Source: Pseudomonas sp. v388
GTDB lineage: Bacteria; Pseudomonadota; Gammaproteobacteria; Pseudomonadales; Pseudomonadaceae
Direction of reading: 5' to 3'
NCBI RefSeq assembly: GCF_003935425.1
Contig: NZ_RHQN01000003.1
Coordinates: 1-64,000 of the forward strand
DNA length: 64,000 bases
Shown here: piece after piece, positions 48,962-57,346 of the stretch
Position numbering within the stretch: position 1 is the stretch's first letter
Layout: the number at the start of each line of letters is the position of its first letter
Program-made: the position numbers and the translations under genes
The notes under the pieces: model-generated
Told to the model about the DNA's origin: nothing
Databases searched by the model: none
The model's input: only the letters and a program-made list of their open reading frames with translations

Positions 48962-51091
48962 CTAGACTTCGAACTCGGACTGCAACGCGGCGCGCACGCA
49001 ATACAGCACGCCTTCGGGAACGCGGCCGGTGAACTGCTCGGCAATTGCGGCCACCGACGGCAGCTCGCCTTCGCCGTCGAGGAACGCGTCCTGGATTTCA
49101 CCCAACAGGTCTTCGGGCAGATCCAGCGCCTGCTCCACCGACAGCTGCTGCTTGCCGATGGCTTCGGCCAGCAGGGTGTAGACGTTCTTCTCGGAGCACT
49201 GTAACTGGCCGGCGATCTGCGCAGGCGTCATGCCCGCCCGCGCCAGACTGATCAATTCATGGCGCACATCGGCGACCACCCGCGGCGCTTCGGCCTTGCC
49301 GCTGAGCACTTCGAGGAACGCCTCGCCGTAACGCTCCAGCTTGCGCGCGCCGACGCCACTGACCCGGCCCATTTCGGCCATGGAACCGGGCTTGCTGCGC
49401 AGCATTTCCAGCAGCGTGGAGTCCGGGAAGATGACATAAGGCGGAACGGCATGCTCTTCGGCCAGCTTGCGCCGCAGGGCGCGCAGGGCTTCCCACTGTT
49501 CGCGTTCTTCGCCACGCACCAGCTGGCTGGCCGGGCTGCCGGAACTGCTTTTCGCCGTGGTCTGGGGTTTGAGGTCGCGGCGCAGTTCCAGCGTGACTTC
49601 GCCGCGCAGCAATGGCCGGCAAGTGTCGCTCAGGCGCAGGCCGCCGTAGCCCTCCAGGTCGATATCGGCCAGACCGCGCGCCACCAGTTGGCGAAACAGC
49701 GAGCGCCACTCACCTTCCGAGCGCCCCTTGCCGACACCGAACACCGACAGGTGCTGGTGACCGAAGCTTTCCACCTTGTCGTTGGATTTGCCCAACAACA
49801 CGTCTACCAGATGGCCGACGCCATAGCGCTGGCCGGTGCGGTAAATGGCCGACAATGCCTGGCGCGCAGGCTCGGTGGCATCCCAGGTCTGCACGCCGTC
49901 GACACAGTTGTCGCAATGGCCGCAGGGTTGGGGCATGTCTTCATCGAAATAGGCCAGCAGCGTCTGGCGGCGGCAGCGGGTCTCTTCGCACAGCGCCAGC
50001 ATGGCATCGAGTTTGTGGTGTTCCAGGCGCTTGTGCCGCTCGTCGCCTTCGGAGTTCTGCAGCATCTGCTTGAGCATCAGCACGTCCTGCAGACCGTAGG
50101 CCATCCAGGCATCGGCGGGCAGGCCGTCGCGTCCTGCCCGGCCGGTTTCCTGGTAATACGCTTCCAGGGATTTGGGCAGGTCCATGTGGGCGACGAAACG
50201 CACGTTGGGCTTGTCGATACCCATGCCGAACGCGATGGTGGCCACCATGATCAGGCCTTCTTCATTGAGAAAGCGTTTCTGGTTGGCAGCGCGGGTTTCG
50301 GAGGGCAGCCCGGCGTGGTACGGCAGCGCCGGGTAGCCGTTTTCGCTGAGAAATACCGCCACTTCGTCGACTTTCTTGCGTGACAGGCAGTACACGATGC
50401 CGGCGTCACTGCGCCGCTCGGACAGGAATGCCAGCAGCTGTTTGCGCGGCTGTTCCTTGGGCACGATGCGATAGAAGATGTTGGGACGGTCGAAACTGGA
50501 CAGAAAGCGTTCGGCATTCTGCAGATGCAGGCGCGTGACGATTTCTTCCCTGGTCCGCTTGTCGGCGGTGGCGGTCAGGGCAATGCGCGGCACATCGGGA
50601 AACATCTCCGCCAGTTGCCCCAGTTGCAGGTACTCGGGACGGAAGTCATGGCCCCACTGCGAGACGCAGTGGGCTTCATCGATGGCGAACAGGGCGATCT
50701 TGAGATTCTGCAGGAATGCCAGCATGCGCGGCTGCACCAGGCGTTCTGGCGCCAGGTACAGCATCTTGATCTCGCCCTGCCGGATGCGGTTGGCCAGATC
50801 GCGCTGCTGCTCGGCGCTGAGCGTGGAATTCAGCGCTGCCGCTGCGACGCCCAGTTCGTCGAGGGTCGCGACCTGATCGTCCATCAGGGCGATCAACGGC
50901 GAAACCACCACGCACAGGCCGTCGCGCAACAGGCCGGGGACCTGGAAACACAGCGATTTGCCGCCGCCGGTCGGCATCAGCACCAGTGCATCGCCGCCGT
51001 TGGCCACACGCTCAATAATGGCACCCTGGCGACCACGGAAACTGTCGTAGCCGAAGATGTCTTTAAGTACGCGTTGTGCCTGTTCGAGCAT
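48962..51091 (-). CDS. recQ: ATP-dependent DNA helicase RecQ
   Basis: 709 residues. Walker A TGGGKS at 41-46, DEAH at 138-141, helicase C domain, zinc cysteines in CEETRC..CGHCDNC, RQC winged helix, and two C-terminal domains including HRDC (about 520-600). Start [10 protein letters not shown] set by family; a longer reading to 51217 is not supported. Confidence 0.97.
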   Translation of the reverse strand: MLEQAQRVLKDIFGYDSFRGRQGAIIERVANGGDALVLMPTGGGKSLCFQVPGLLRDGLCVVVSPLIALMDDQVATLDELGVAAAALNSTLSAEQQRDLANRIRQGEIKMLYLAPERLVQPRMLAFLQNLKIALFAIDEAHCVSQWGHDFRPEYLQLGQLAEMFPDVPRIALTATADKRTREEIVTRLHLQNAERFLSSFDRPNIFYRIVPKEQPRKQLLAFLSERRSDAGIVYCLSRKKVDEVAVFLSENGYPALPYHAGLPSETRAANQKRFLNEEGLIMVATIAFGMGIDKPNVRFVAHMDLPKSLEAYYQETGRAGRDGLPADAWMAYGLQDVLMLKQMLQNSEGDERHKRLEHHKLDAMLALCEETRCRRQTLLAYFDEDMPQPCGHCDNCVDGVQTWDATEPARQALSAIYRTGQRYGVGHLVDVLLGKSNDKVESFGHQHLSVFGVGKGRSEGEWRSLFRQLVARGLADIDLEGYGGLRLSDTCRPLLRGEVTLELRRDLKPQTTAKSSSGSPASQLVRGEEREQWEALRALRRKLAEEHAVPPYVIFPDSTLLEMLRSKPGSMAEMGRVSGVGARKLERYGEAFLEVLSGKAEAPRVVADVRHELISLARAGMTPAQIAGQLQCSEKNVYTLLAEAIGKQQLSVEQALDLPEDLLGEIQDAFLDGEGELPSVAAIAEQFTGRVPEGVLYCVRAALQSEFEV

Positions 51092-51281
51092 AGAAACCCC
51101 AGATTGTCCTGCTGCACTGCCCTGCTGCACTGCAAAGCGCGGCAGTATACCCGAGCCGTCAAAGCCGATGGACAGCGGCGACACGAGCGGTCGAAATTTA
51201 GCGCAATCGGCATCCACGCTGGCGCCCCGGTCGCTCAGCGCCTAGAATTCAGCATCGTTTATTGTCCAAGGTAGTCCGTCC

Positions 51282-51869
51282 ATGTCCTTCGCTGAGCAAC
51301 TTACCCGCCTGCAAGTCTTCCTCGATGCAGATGAACTGCACGAAGAAGCTCTGGACTACGTGGCCGCCCACGGCTACCTGACCGCCTTGTCGATCTGCTC
51401 CGAGCCTGTGCCGGAGCGCGAGTGGATCGATGCCCTGTTCTCCGAGCCGCCGCATTACGCCAGCGACGCCCAGCGCGAAGAGATCGAAACCACGCTGGTG
51501 CTGTTGCAGGCGCATATCGCCCGTCAACTGGCTTCGGACGAAGAGTTCGAGCTGCCGTGCGACCTGGACCTGGGCGACGATCCGGATGATTCGGACCTGC
51601 GCGGCTGGTGCATCGGCTTCATGGAAGGGGTGTTCCTGCGCGAAAACGCCTGGTTCGAGAGCGCCGAGGAAGAAGTCAGCGAAATGCTGCTGCCGATCAT
51701 GGTCGGCTCGGGTCTGTTCGACGAGCAGCCCGAGTTCGCCGACATCGCCCAGGATGCCAACCTGATGGACGACATGATCGTACAGATCCCCGAAGCGCTG
51801 ACCGCGCTGTACCTGCTGTGCCAGGCTCCGGACGAAAAGCCGGCCATCCTCAAGCCCCGCCACCACTGA
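51282..51869 (+). CDS. UPF0149 / YecA family protein
   Basis: 195 acidic residues, all-helical, with the family motif GWCIGFMEGVF. It lacks the C-terminal SEC-C zinc motif of full-length YecA. Function unknown. Divergent from recQ across 190 bp; a -10-like TAGAAT lies at 51243-51248 without a clear -35. Confidence 0.85.
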   Translation: MSFAEQLTRLQVFLDADELHEEALDYVAAHGYLTALSICSEPVPEREWIDALFSEPPHYASDAQREEIETTLVLLQAHIARQLASDEEFELPCDLDLGDDPDDSDLRGWCIGFMEGVFLRENAWFESAEEEVSEMLLPIMVGSGLFDEQPEFADIAQDANLMDDMIVQIPEALTALYLLCQAPDEKPAILKPRHH

Positions 51870-51879
51870 GTCGGCGCCT

Positions 51880-52281
51880 ATGGCGCACGACTTGCCGCGC
51901 ACCAGTCGTCATCGATCGGTGCGCTATATCCTGCTGGGCATCGGCTGGTTGAGCGTGGCGCTGGGCGTGATCGGAATCTTCCTGCCGATCCTGCCCACCA
52001 CGCCTTTCCTGCTGCTGGCCGCCGCCTGCTTTGCCCGCAGCTCTCCGCGCTTCTACAACTGGCTGGTCAACAACAAACGGCTCGGCCCATGGATCGGCGA
52101 TTATCTGCAAGGCAACGGCATGCCGGTCAAGGCCAAGGTCTACGCCATCGGCCTGATGTGGGCCAGCATCAGCCTGTCCTGCTATCTGGTGCCGATCGCG
52201 TGGGCACGGGCGCTCATGCTGATCTGCGCGGTGCTGGTGACGCTTTATATCCTCAGGCAAAAAACTTACCGACGCCGGTAG
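51880..52281 (+). CDS. YbaN family (DUF454) inner-membrane protein
   Basis: 133 residues with three hydrophobic helices (about 18-48 and 85-120) and the family motif LPILPTTPFLLLAA followed by CFARSSPRF. Function unknown. Starts 10 bp past the YecA-family gene, so co-transcribed. Its stop codon lies inside a REP element. Confidence 0.88.
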   Translation: MAHDLPRTSRHRSVRYILLGIGWLSVALGVIGIFLPILPTTPFLLLAAACFARSSPRFYNWLVNNKRLGPWIGDYLQGNGMPVKAKVYAIGLMWASISLSCYLVPIAWARALMLICAVLVTLYILRQKTYRRR

Positions 52282-52301
52282 GAGCACGCTTGCCCGCGAA
52301 A
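52278..52301. repeat. Single REP element
   Basis: gtaggagcacgcttgcccgc is a Pseudomonas REP core (read on the minus strand as gcgggcaagcgtgctcc). It supplies the stop codon of the YbaN-family gene. Confidence 0.7.
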
Positions 52302-52332
52302 AGGGCATTACATCCGCGAAACATACAGGGCC

Positions 52333-55300
52333 TCACACCACATCCGTCTTGAGCGAGTGATCCCCGAGCATGCCGTTGATGATGGTGGCGGTGTCGGTGC
52401 CGCCGGCGATCCAGCCGTTGGCGCCGGGGGTGACGTGAAACCGGGCGGCGAGGTCGACGCCAGCCAGGTCGATGGTCTGCCCTGCGTCATGGCCGACGGC
52501 AATGGTCGAGACGACTGCCTCGCCCGTGCCGCAGACCCGGAAGCGCAGCACATCATCCAGCGTCTCGCCGCCGGTGTCCTGCAGCAACTGTGAAAGGTCC
52601 AGCGTGTCGACGCCCACTGCAAAATCAGTGATCCGGTCATGCCCGGTGTCACCCGCCAGCCACATGAACCGGTCATGGCCTTCGCCGCCGGTTAGTGTGT
52701 CGTTGCCCTGACCGCCGATCAGGACGTCATTGCCGCCATTGCCATACAGACAGTCGGTGCCGTTCCCGCCCAGCAGCACGTCATCGCCTTCACTGCCAAG
52801 CAAAGTCGGGCCATGTCGATAATCAATGGTGACCTGAGCGGTGTCACTCACGCCGTGGGCGTCCTGCGCCGTGTAGGACGCTTCAACGGTCGGTGTGCTG
52901 TCGACCGCGCTGTAGTCGATGCTCAGACCGATCCGGTAATCCAGACCTTTGTTCACCACGTCCGGATCCGGCTGGTGAACCAGCAGCAAGCGGTAAACGT
53001 TGTCTTCGGTCGCGGTGAAGGCGGCATCAGCGCCCAGCGCATGAAACTCGCCGTCGTTCATCTGCCAGGCCAAGCCGACCTGATCCGACAGCTGGCTGGT
53101 GTCGATCTTCAAGGTCTCGCCGGCCTTGAGCTCGACGCTGTACAGATCCTGATGGTTATAGGTGTCGCCATGCCAGGCGCCCAGGTAGCCGTTGATCACC
53201 AGCATGGCGGTCGCCGCGCCGCTGATGTGGAAGTCGGCGCGCTGCAGATCCTTGAACTGATTGGCGGCAGTGTCGCGGTGTCCATTGAACGCTATCGGGC
53301 ACACGGCAGGCGCGACGAAATCCCGGCCCGCATCCGTCCAGCCGGTCTCGAAGCGCGTGGGTGTCGCCGTCAATGCGGTGCTGTCGGTGGTGTGATCATT
53401 GGCCAGCAATGCGGCAGCCGGCAGCTCGATCAGCGGCGCCAGCACGTTGGTGATGATGTGATCGTCACCGGCGCTGACGCACGGCTCGGGCGTGGGTTCC
53501 GGCGTCGGCTCCGGCACCGTGACGTTCGGCGGCACGTCGATCGTCAGCGTGGCGCCGGCCCGGTCGCCGTCGTTGTCGCTGAGCACGAAACCGATGCGCT
53601 CGGTCAGCGCCGTATCCACCCTGCCCGGCGTGTAGCTGAACGCGCCTGTGCTGAGGTTGACCACCAGCGTGCCGCCCTGGACGGTGCTCAGGGTCAGTGT
53701 GTGGCTGGCGCTGTCGTAGCGCTCGCTGCCGTTTCCTCCGCTGATGGGCTGACCGGCTTCGGGATCGTAGCGGTAAGTCACTCCGTCCACGCTGATGGAC
53801 TGGACGAAGCCGCCATCCGCCCCGAAGGCGCCGCCTGCCAGCAGGCTGCCGCTGATGGCGCCTTGCACGGTGCCGCTGAGCACGGCTTTCAGCTCGCCCA
53901 GGTCGGTGACGATCAACGCCTGGGTATCGCGCCCTTGCGCACCGTCATAGGCAATCGGGTTCAGGTACAGGGAATCGACATCGCCGCCCAGCCCGACCGC
54001 GATGGATTTGATGCCGTGGCTGTCGAGAAAGGCTTTCCACACCGCTTCTTCGGCTGGATCGATGCCATCGCCCTGGGCAGGATCAGGTTGCGGGTTGGGG
54101 TCGGAATGCTCCGGAGACAGCGTCGGATTACCGTCGGACAGGAAGTACGCAAGATTCTGCCCGTCAGTCAGCCGGCCGTCCTGTTCGAACGCTTGCCGGG
54201 CGGCAGCCAGCGCAGCGTCGTAATCGGTGCCGTTGCCTGCACCCAAGGCATCGATAATGCTTCTGGCGGTGGCGACATCAACCCAGACCGGGGTCATGAT
54301 CGCGGCCTGGACATTGAACGTGACAATCTGCACCCGTACGTCACCCATCGCCTCGTACTGGCTCAATAACCGATTGAGCGCCTGCTTGGCCAGGTCCAGG
54401 CGGGACAGGCCATCGACCCCCGATGGCAATTTCATGCTTTCGGAGTTGTCGATGATCAGCAGCAGATTGGTGTTGGCCGGCACCGACGGTACGCCGGTAT
54501 CGATATCGCCGGCCAGCGGCACGTCATCGACGATCACGATCTCCAGCTGGGCCGAGTCGCTGTCACCCTGCCGATCCACGGCGACCACTTCGATCTGCTC
54601 GCCCAGGCTGTTGGCCCCCTCACCCGCCGGATGGGTCAGCGGCTCGCGCAGGGTGTAGCTGTAACTGACCTGGCCGGTGACCGGATCGAAGCCGGTCACG
54701 CTCAGGCTGTTACCCAAAGGCGTGGAAATGCTCTGCGGAAAGTCCGCGAGCACGCCGTTTCTGATCACTTCGATACCGCCCACGGTCAGGCTTTGCAGGC
54801 CATCCGGGGCGTCAACGGTGAAGGTGCCGTGCTGAGTCAGCCGGGCGGAGTCGGGAGCCGTCCCGCCCGGCAGGTTTGCCTCATTCAGCGTCAGCCCCGA
54901 CCCGGAGACGGTGACGCCATGGTCCACCGGCGGCTCGCACGGCGGTTCACAGGGCGGTTCCGGCTCAGGTGGCTCGATGACAGGCGGATCGATGACCGGT
55001 GGCTCGATCACCGGCGGCTCGGGGGTGATGACGGGCGGTTCGACCACCGGGGGTTCAACCTCAGGCGGCACTGGCGGGATCACCACCACCGGCGGCGTTG
55101 CGTCGGGCCGTCCCTCGAAAAACGCGTCGGGTCCTTCAGGGAAGATCGGGTTCATGGTCAGCCCTTCGGTAGGAAAGCCGATGACCGGTGTGACCTCGCC
55201 GCCGGTTTCAGTGAGCATGACCACGCTGTGCCCGCCGCCGCCCTCACTGAGGGCGGCCGGCTCGTTGCGCGCCGGCTCCGGAACCGGCTCCTGAGCCTGG

Positions 55301-55575
55301 GTCAGACTGAGGGTCGGTGTCACGGGATCGAGGGTTTCCACATGGGCGGCGTGGCCCGAGAGGATCGAGTCGTCCAGCAACACCCGGCTGTAACGGCCAA
55401 GGGTCAGCTCGCCGCCGTTTGCCAGGCGCACGGCAATCGCGCCGGCCGTGCCGGTTTGCAGGTACTGGCCGGCGTATAACCGATCCCCAGCCTGCAACAG
55501 CCGCTGCTCCCCGTTCGCAGACACTGCAAATACATCGCCTGCCACCTGTCGAACCGTGCCGATCACCTTAGCCAT
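52333..55575 (-). CDS. LapA-type type I-secreted adhesin, compact form, with retention module, VWA domain and RTX repeats
   Basis: 1080 residues. An N-terminal retention module (about 1-100, MAKVIGTVRQVAGDVFAV) is followed by a candidate LapG site PAAL with Ala107-Ala108, then a Gly-rich and conserved VTPVIGFPTEG segment. A Pro-rich stalk (about 160-218) has Cys209 and Cys213. One T1SS-143-like domain (about 220-350) precedes a VWA domain (370-570) with MIDAS residues Asp376, Ser378, Ser380, Thr450 and Asp481. After a further repeat and an unassigned region come four GGxGxDxL-type RTX repeats near 922-970 (Ca binding) and a C-terminal secretion signal. Members of the family stay in the outer-membrane TolC pore until LapG cuts. 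Far shorter than known LapA/MapA (thousands of residues). Divergent from its likely exporter operon. Confidence 0.92.
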   Translation of the reverse strand: MAKVIGTVRQVAGDVFAVSANGEQRLLQAGDRLYAGQYLQTGTAGAIAVRLANGGELTLGRYSRVLLDDSILSGHAAHVETLDPVTPTLSLTQAQEPVPEPARNEPAALSEGGGGHSVVMLTETGGEVTPVIGFPTEGLTMNPIFPEGPDAFFEGRPDATPPVVVIPPVPPEVEPPVVEPPVITPEPPVIEPPVIDPPVIEPPEPEPPCEPPCEPPVDHGVTVSGSGLTLNEANLPGGTAPDSARLTQHGTFTVDAPDGLQSLTVGGIEVIRNGVLADFPQSISTPLGNSLSVTGFDPVTGQVSYSYTLREPLTHPAGEGANSLGEQIEVVAVDRQGDSDSAQLEIVIVDDVPLAGDIDTGVPSVPANTNLLLIIDNSESMKLPSGVDGLSRLDLAKQALNRLLSQYEAMGDVRVQIVTFNVQAAIMTPVWVDVATARSIIDALGAGNGTDYDAALAAARQAFEQDGRLTDGQNLAYFLSDGNPTLSPEHSDPNPQPDPAQGDGIDPAEEAVWKAFLDSHGIKSIAVGLGGDVDSLYLNPIAYDGAQGRDTQALIVTDLGELKAVLSGTVQGAISGSLLAGGAFGADGGFVQSISVDGVTYRYDPEAGQPISGGNGSERYDSASHTLTLSTVQGGTLVVNLSTGAFSYTPGRVDTALTERIGFVLSDNDGDRAGATLTIDVPPNVTVPEPTPEPTPEPCVSAGDDHIITNVLAPLIELPAAALLANDHTTDSTALTATPTRFETGWTDAGRDFVAPAVCPIAFNGHRDTAANQFKDLQRADFHISGAATAMLVINGYLGAWHGDTYNHQDLYSVELKAGETLKIDTSQLSDQVGLAWQMNDGEFHALGADAAFTATEDNVYRLLLVHQPDPDVVNKGLDYRIGLSIDYSAVDSTPTVEASYTAQDAHGVSDTAQVTIDYRHGPTLLGSEGDDVLLGGNGTDCLYGNGGNDVLIGGQGNDTLTGGEGHDRFMWLAGDTGHDRITDFAVGVDTLDLSQLLQDTGGETLDDVLRFRVCGTGEAVVSTIAVGHDAGQTIDLAGVDLAARFHVTPGANGWIAGGTDTATIINGMLGDHSLKTDVV

Positions 55576-55969
55576 CGTTGTCCTCCACGTCTCTCGAAAC
55601 GGTCGATAGCCGTTTCATGGTCGCGACGACAATTTGCAAAAACCTGACAGCGACAAAATATCGACAGCGAATCAATTCATTGTTTTTACATGCAAAACAG
55701 CGCTGACCGGCGTTACACCTGGACGAGTCATAAATCCGCCACCAGCTATACAGGGCGTCTAAAGCGTTGATTTAACGTGAACATCCTGTACCCAACATCG
55801 CCCGAATTCGGAAAAGCGCATAAGTTTTTTTCGGCATAAGGCATATGAAAAAAACGTCTGAGCTTTCTCAAAAGTTGTTCTTAGCTGTGTTGTTACGAGC
55901 CTGAAACGGCCAGCAGTGTAAAAAAGTCGATTTTTTGGCGACCTAGAACACACTTCAGGAAAAGTACTT
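55576..55969. promoter_or_regulatory. Divergent regulatory region of the adhesin and its exporter
   Basis: 394 bp, AT-rich, no ORF that I support. The adhesin has GGAGG 6 nt before its ATG; the exporter has AGGA. Two related motifs appear, one near each gene: CGACAAAATATCGAC (55651-55665) reads GTCGATATTTTGTCG toward the adhesin, and GTCGATTTTTTGGCGAC (55926-55942) is an inverted repeat before tolC. Possible shared regulator sites; FleQ controls lapA in related species, but the match to its consensus is only loose. Confidence 0.45.
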
Positions 55970-57325
55970 ATGCGCGATCTGACTCCGCTTTACAGTGCTG
56001 TGGTGCTGGCTGTCGCTTGTGCCCAGGCGCAGGCCATATCGTTGACCGAGGCGATCCAGCACACCATCGACCACCACCCCGAGTTGCAGGCCGACAAGAA
56101 CCAGCGTCTGTCCGCCGGTGAAGAACTCAATATCGCCAAGGGCGGCTACCTGCCAGCCGTGGATCTGGTGGCCGCTTACGGCCGGCAACGGTCGGACAAC
56201 CCCAGCACCCGCGCCCTCTACGGCCACGAGAACAGAACCCTGAATTACACCCAGTCCGAACTGCGCCTGCGCCAGTTGCTGTTCGACGGTTTCAACACGC
56301 CCAATGAAGTCGGGCGCACCAGCGCGGTGGTCAACTCGCGCGCCTACTACGTGCAGGGCACGTCCCAGAGCCTGGCGTTGCGCGCCATCGAGGTCTATCT
56401 GGAAGTGCTCAAGTGCCGCGAGCTGCTGACCCTGGCGCGCAACAACCTGCAGGCGCATATGCGCATCAACGATCAGATCGGCCTGCGCAGTGAGCGCGGC
56501 GTGGGTAGCACTGCCGACCGCGACCAGTCCCTCGCACGCCGGGCGCTGGCGCAGAACAACTTCCAGACCGCGCAGGTGAACCTGGCCGATGCCGAGGCCA
56601 ACTTTGCCAGCGCGGTCGGTCGCCTGCCGGACGAACTGGAAACCCCACCGTCGATCAAGGGCGAGGTGCCGCTCACCTTGAGCGACGCGCAGCAGAGCAT
56701 GTTGCTCAACAACCCGTATCTGAAGTCCGCCCAGGCCGATGTCCAGGCCGCCGAGCGGCAGTACGAGATCGCCAAGGCGCCCTTCTACCCGCGTTTCGAT
56801 GCCGAGCTGGCGGTGGGCGCCAACGACAACATTCAAGGCGAAGAAGGCCACGACAACCAATGGCGGGCCGCGGTGGTGATGAACTACAACCTGTTCAACG
56901 GCAACCGCGACAAGTCGCGCATGCGCTCCAACGCCTACAAGACCGGCCAGGCGCTGGACATTCGCAACAACGCACTGCGCATGCTCAACGAAAACCTGTC
57001 GCTGGCCTGGAACGCCATGGCCAACGCCCGCCAGCAGACGCCGGTGGCCCGCGAATACATGGAAACCACCACCCGAGTGCGCGCGGCGTATCAGGACCAG
57101 TTCGGGTTGGGCCAGCGCACGCTGCTGGATCTGCTGGACAGCGAGAACGAGCTGTACAACGCCGGGCGCCGCTACACCGAGGTGCGCTACACCGAAGAGC
57201 TGGCGATGTACCGCGTGCTGGCCAGTGAAGGTGAACTGCTGCGCAAACAGCGCGTGGTGTTGCCGGCCGAAGCGGTGGCGTTGAGCGAAGTCGAGAACGA
57301 AGCCCGTCTGCCCGCCCTGAAATAA
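55970..57325 (+). CDS. TolC-family outer-membrane channel of type I secretion (LapE-like)
   Basis: 451 residues with a signal peptide (cleavage near AQAQA, residue 22) and the repeated helical/strand plan of TolC. It forms the exit duct for the adhesin and, in retention-type systems, the pore in which the adhesin is held. First gene of a three-gene operon with lapB-like and lapC-like genes (21 and 15 bp spacing). Confidence 0.93.
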   Translation: MRDLTPLYSAVVLAVACAQAQAISLTEAIQHTIDHHPELQADKNQRLSAGEELNIAKGGYLPAVDLVAAYGRQRSDNPSTRALYGHENRTLNYTQSELRLRQLLFDGFNTPNEVGRTSAVVNSRAYYVQGTSQSLALRAIEVYLEVLKCRELLTLARNNLQAHMRINDQIGLRSERGVGSTADRDQSLARRALAQNNFQTAQVNLADAEANFASAVGRLPDELETPPSIKGEVPLTLSDAQQSMLLNNPYLKSAQADVQAAERQYEIAKAPFYPRFDAELAVGANDNIQGEEGHDNQWRAAVVMNYNLFNGNRDKSRMRSNAYKTGQALDIRNNALRMLNENLSLAWNAMANARQQTPVAREYMETTTRVRAAYQDQFGLGQRTLLDLLDSENELYNAGRRYTEVRYTEELAMYRVLASEGELLRKQRVVLPAEAVALSEVENEARLPALK

Positions 57326-57346
57326 CTCCGTTCAGGGAGGATCGCC

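Noticed and set aside
52813-54369. 518-residue plus-strand ORF opposite the adhesin
   Set aside because: Antisense shadow; composition follows the adhesin codons.
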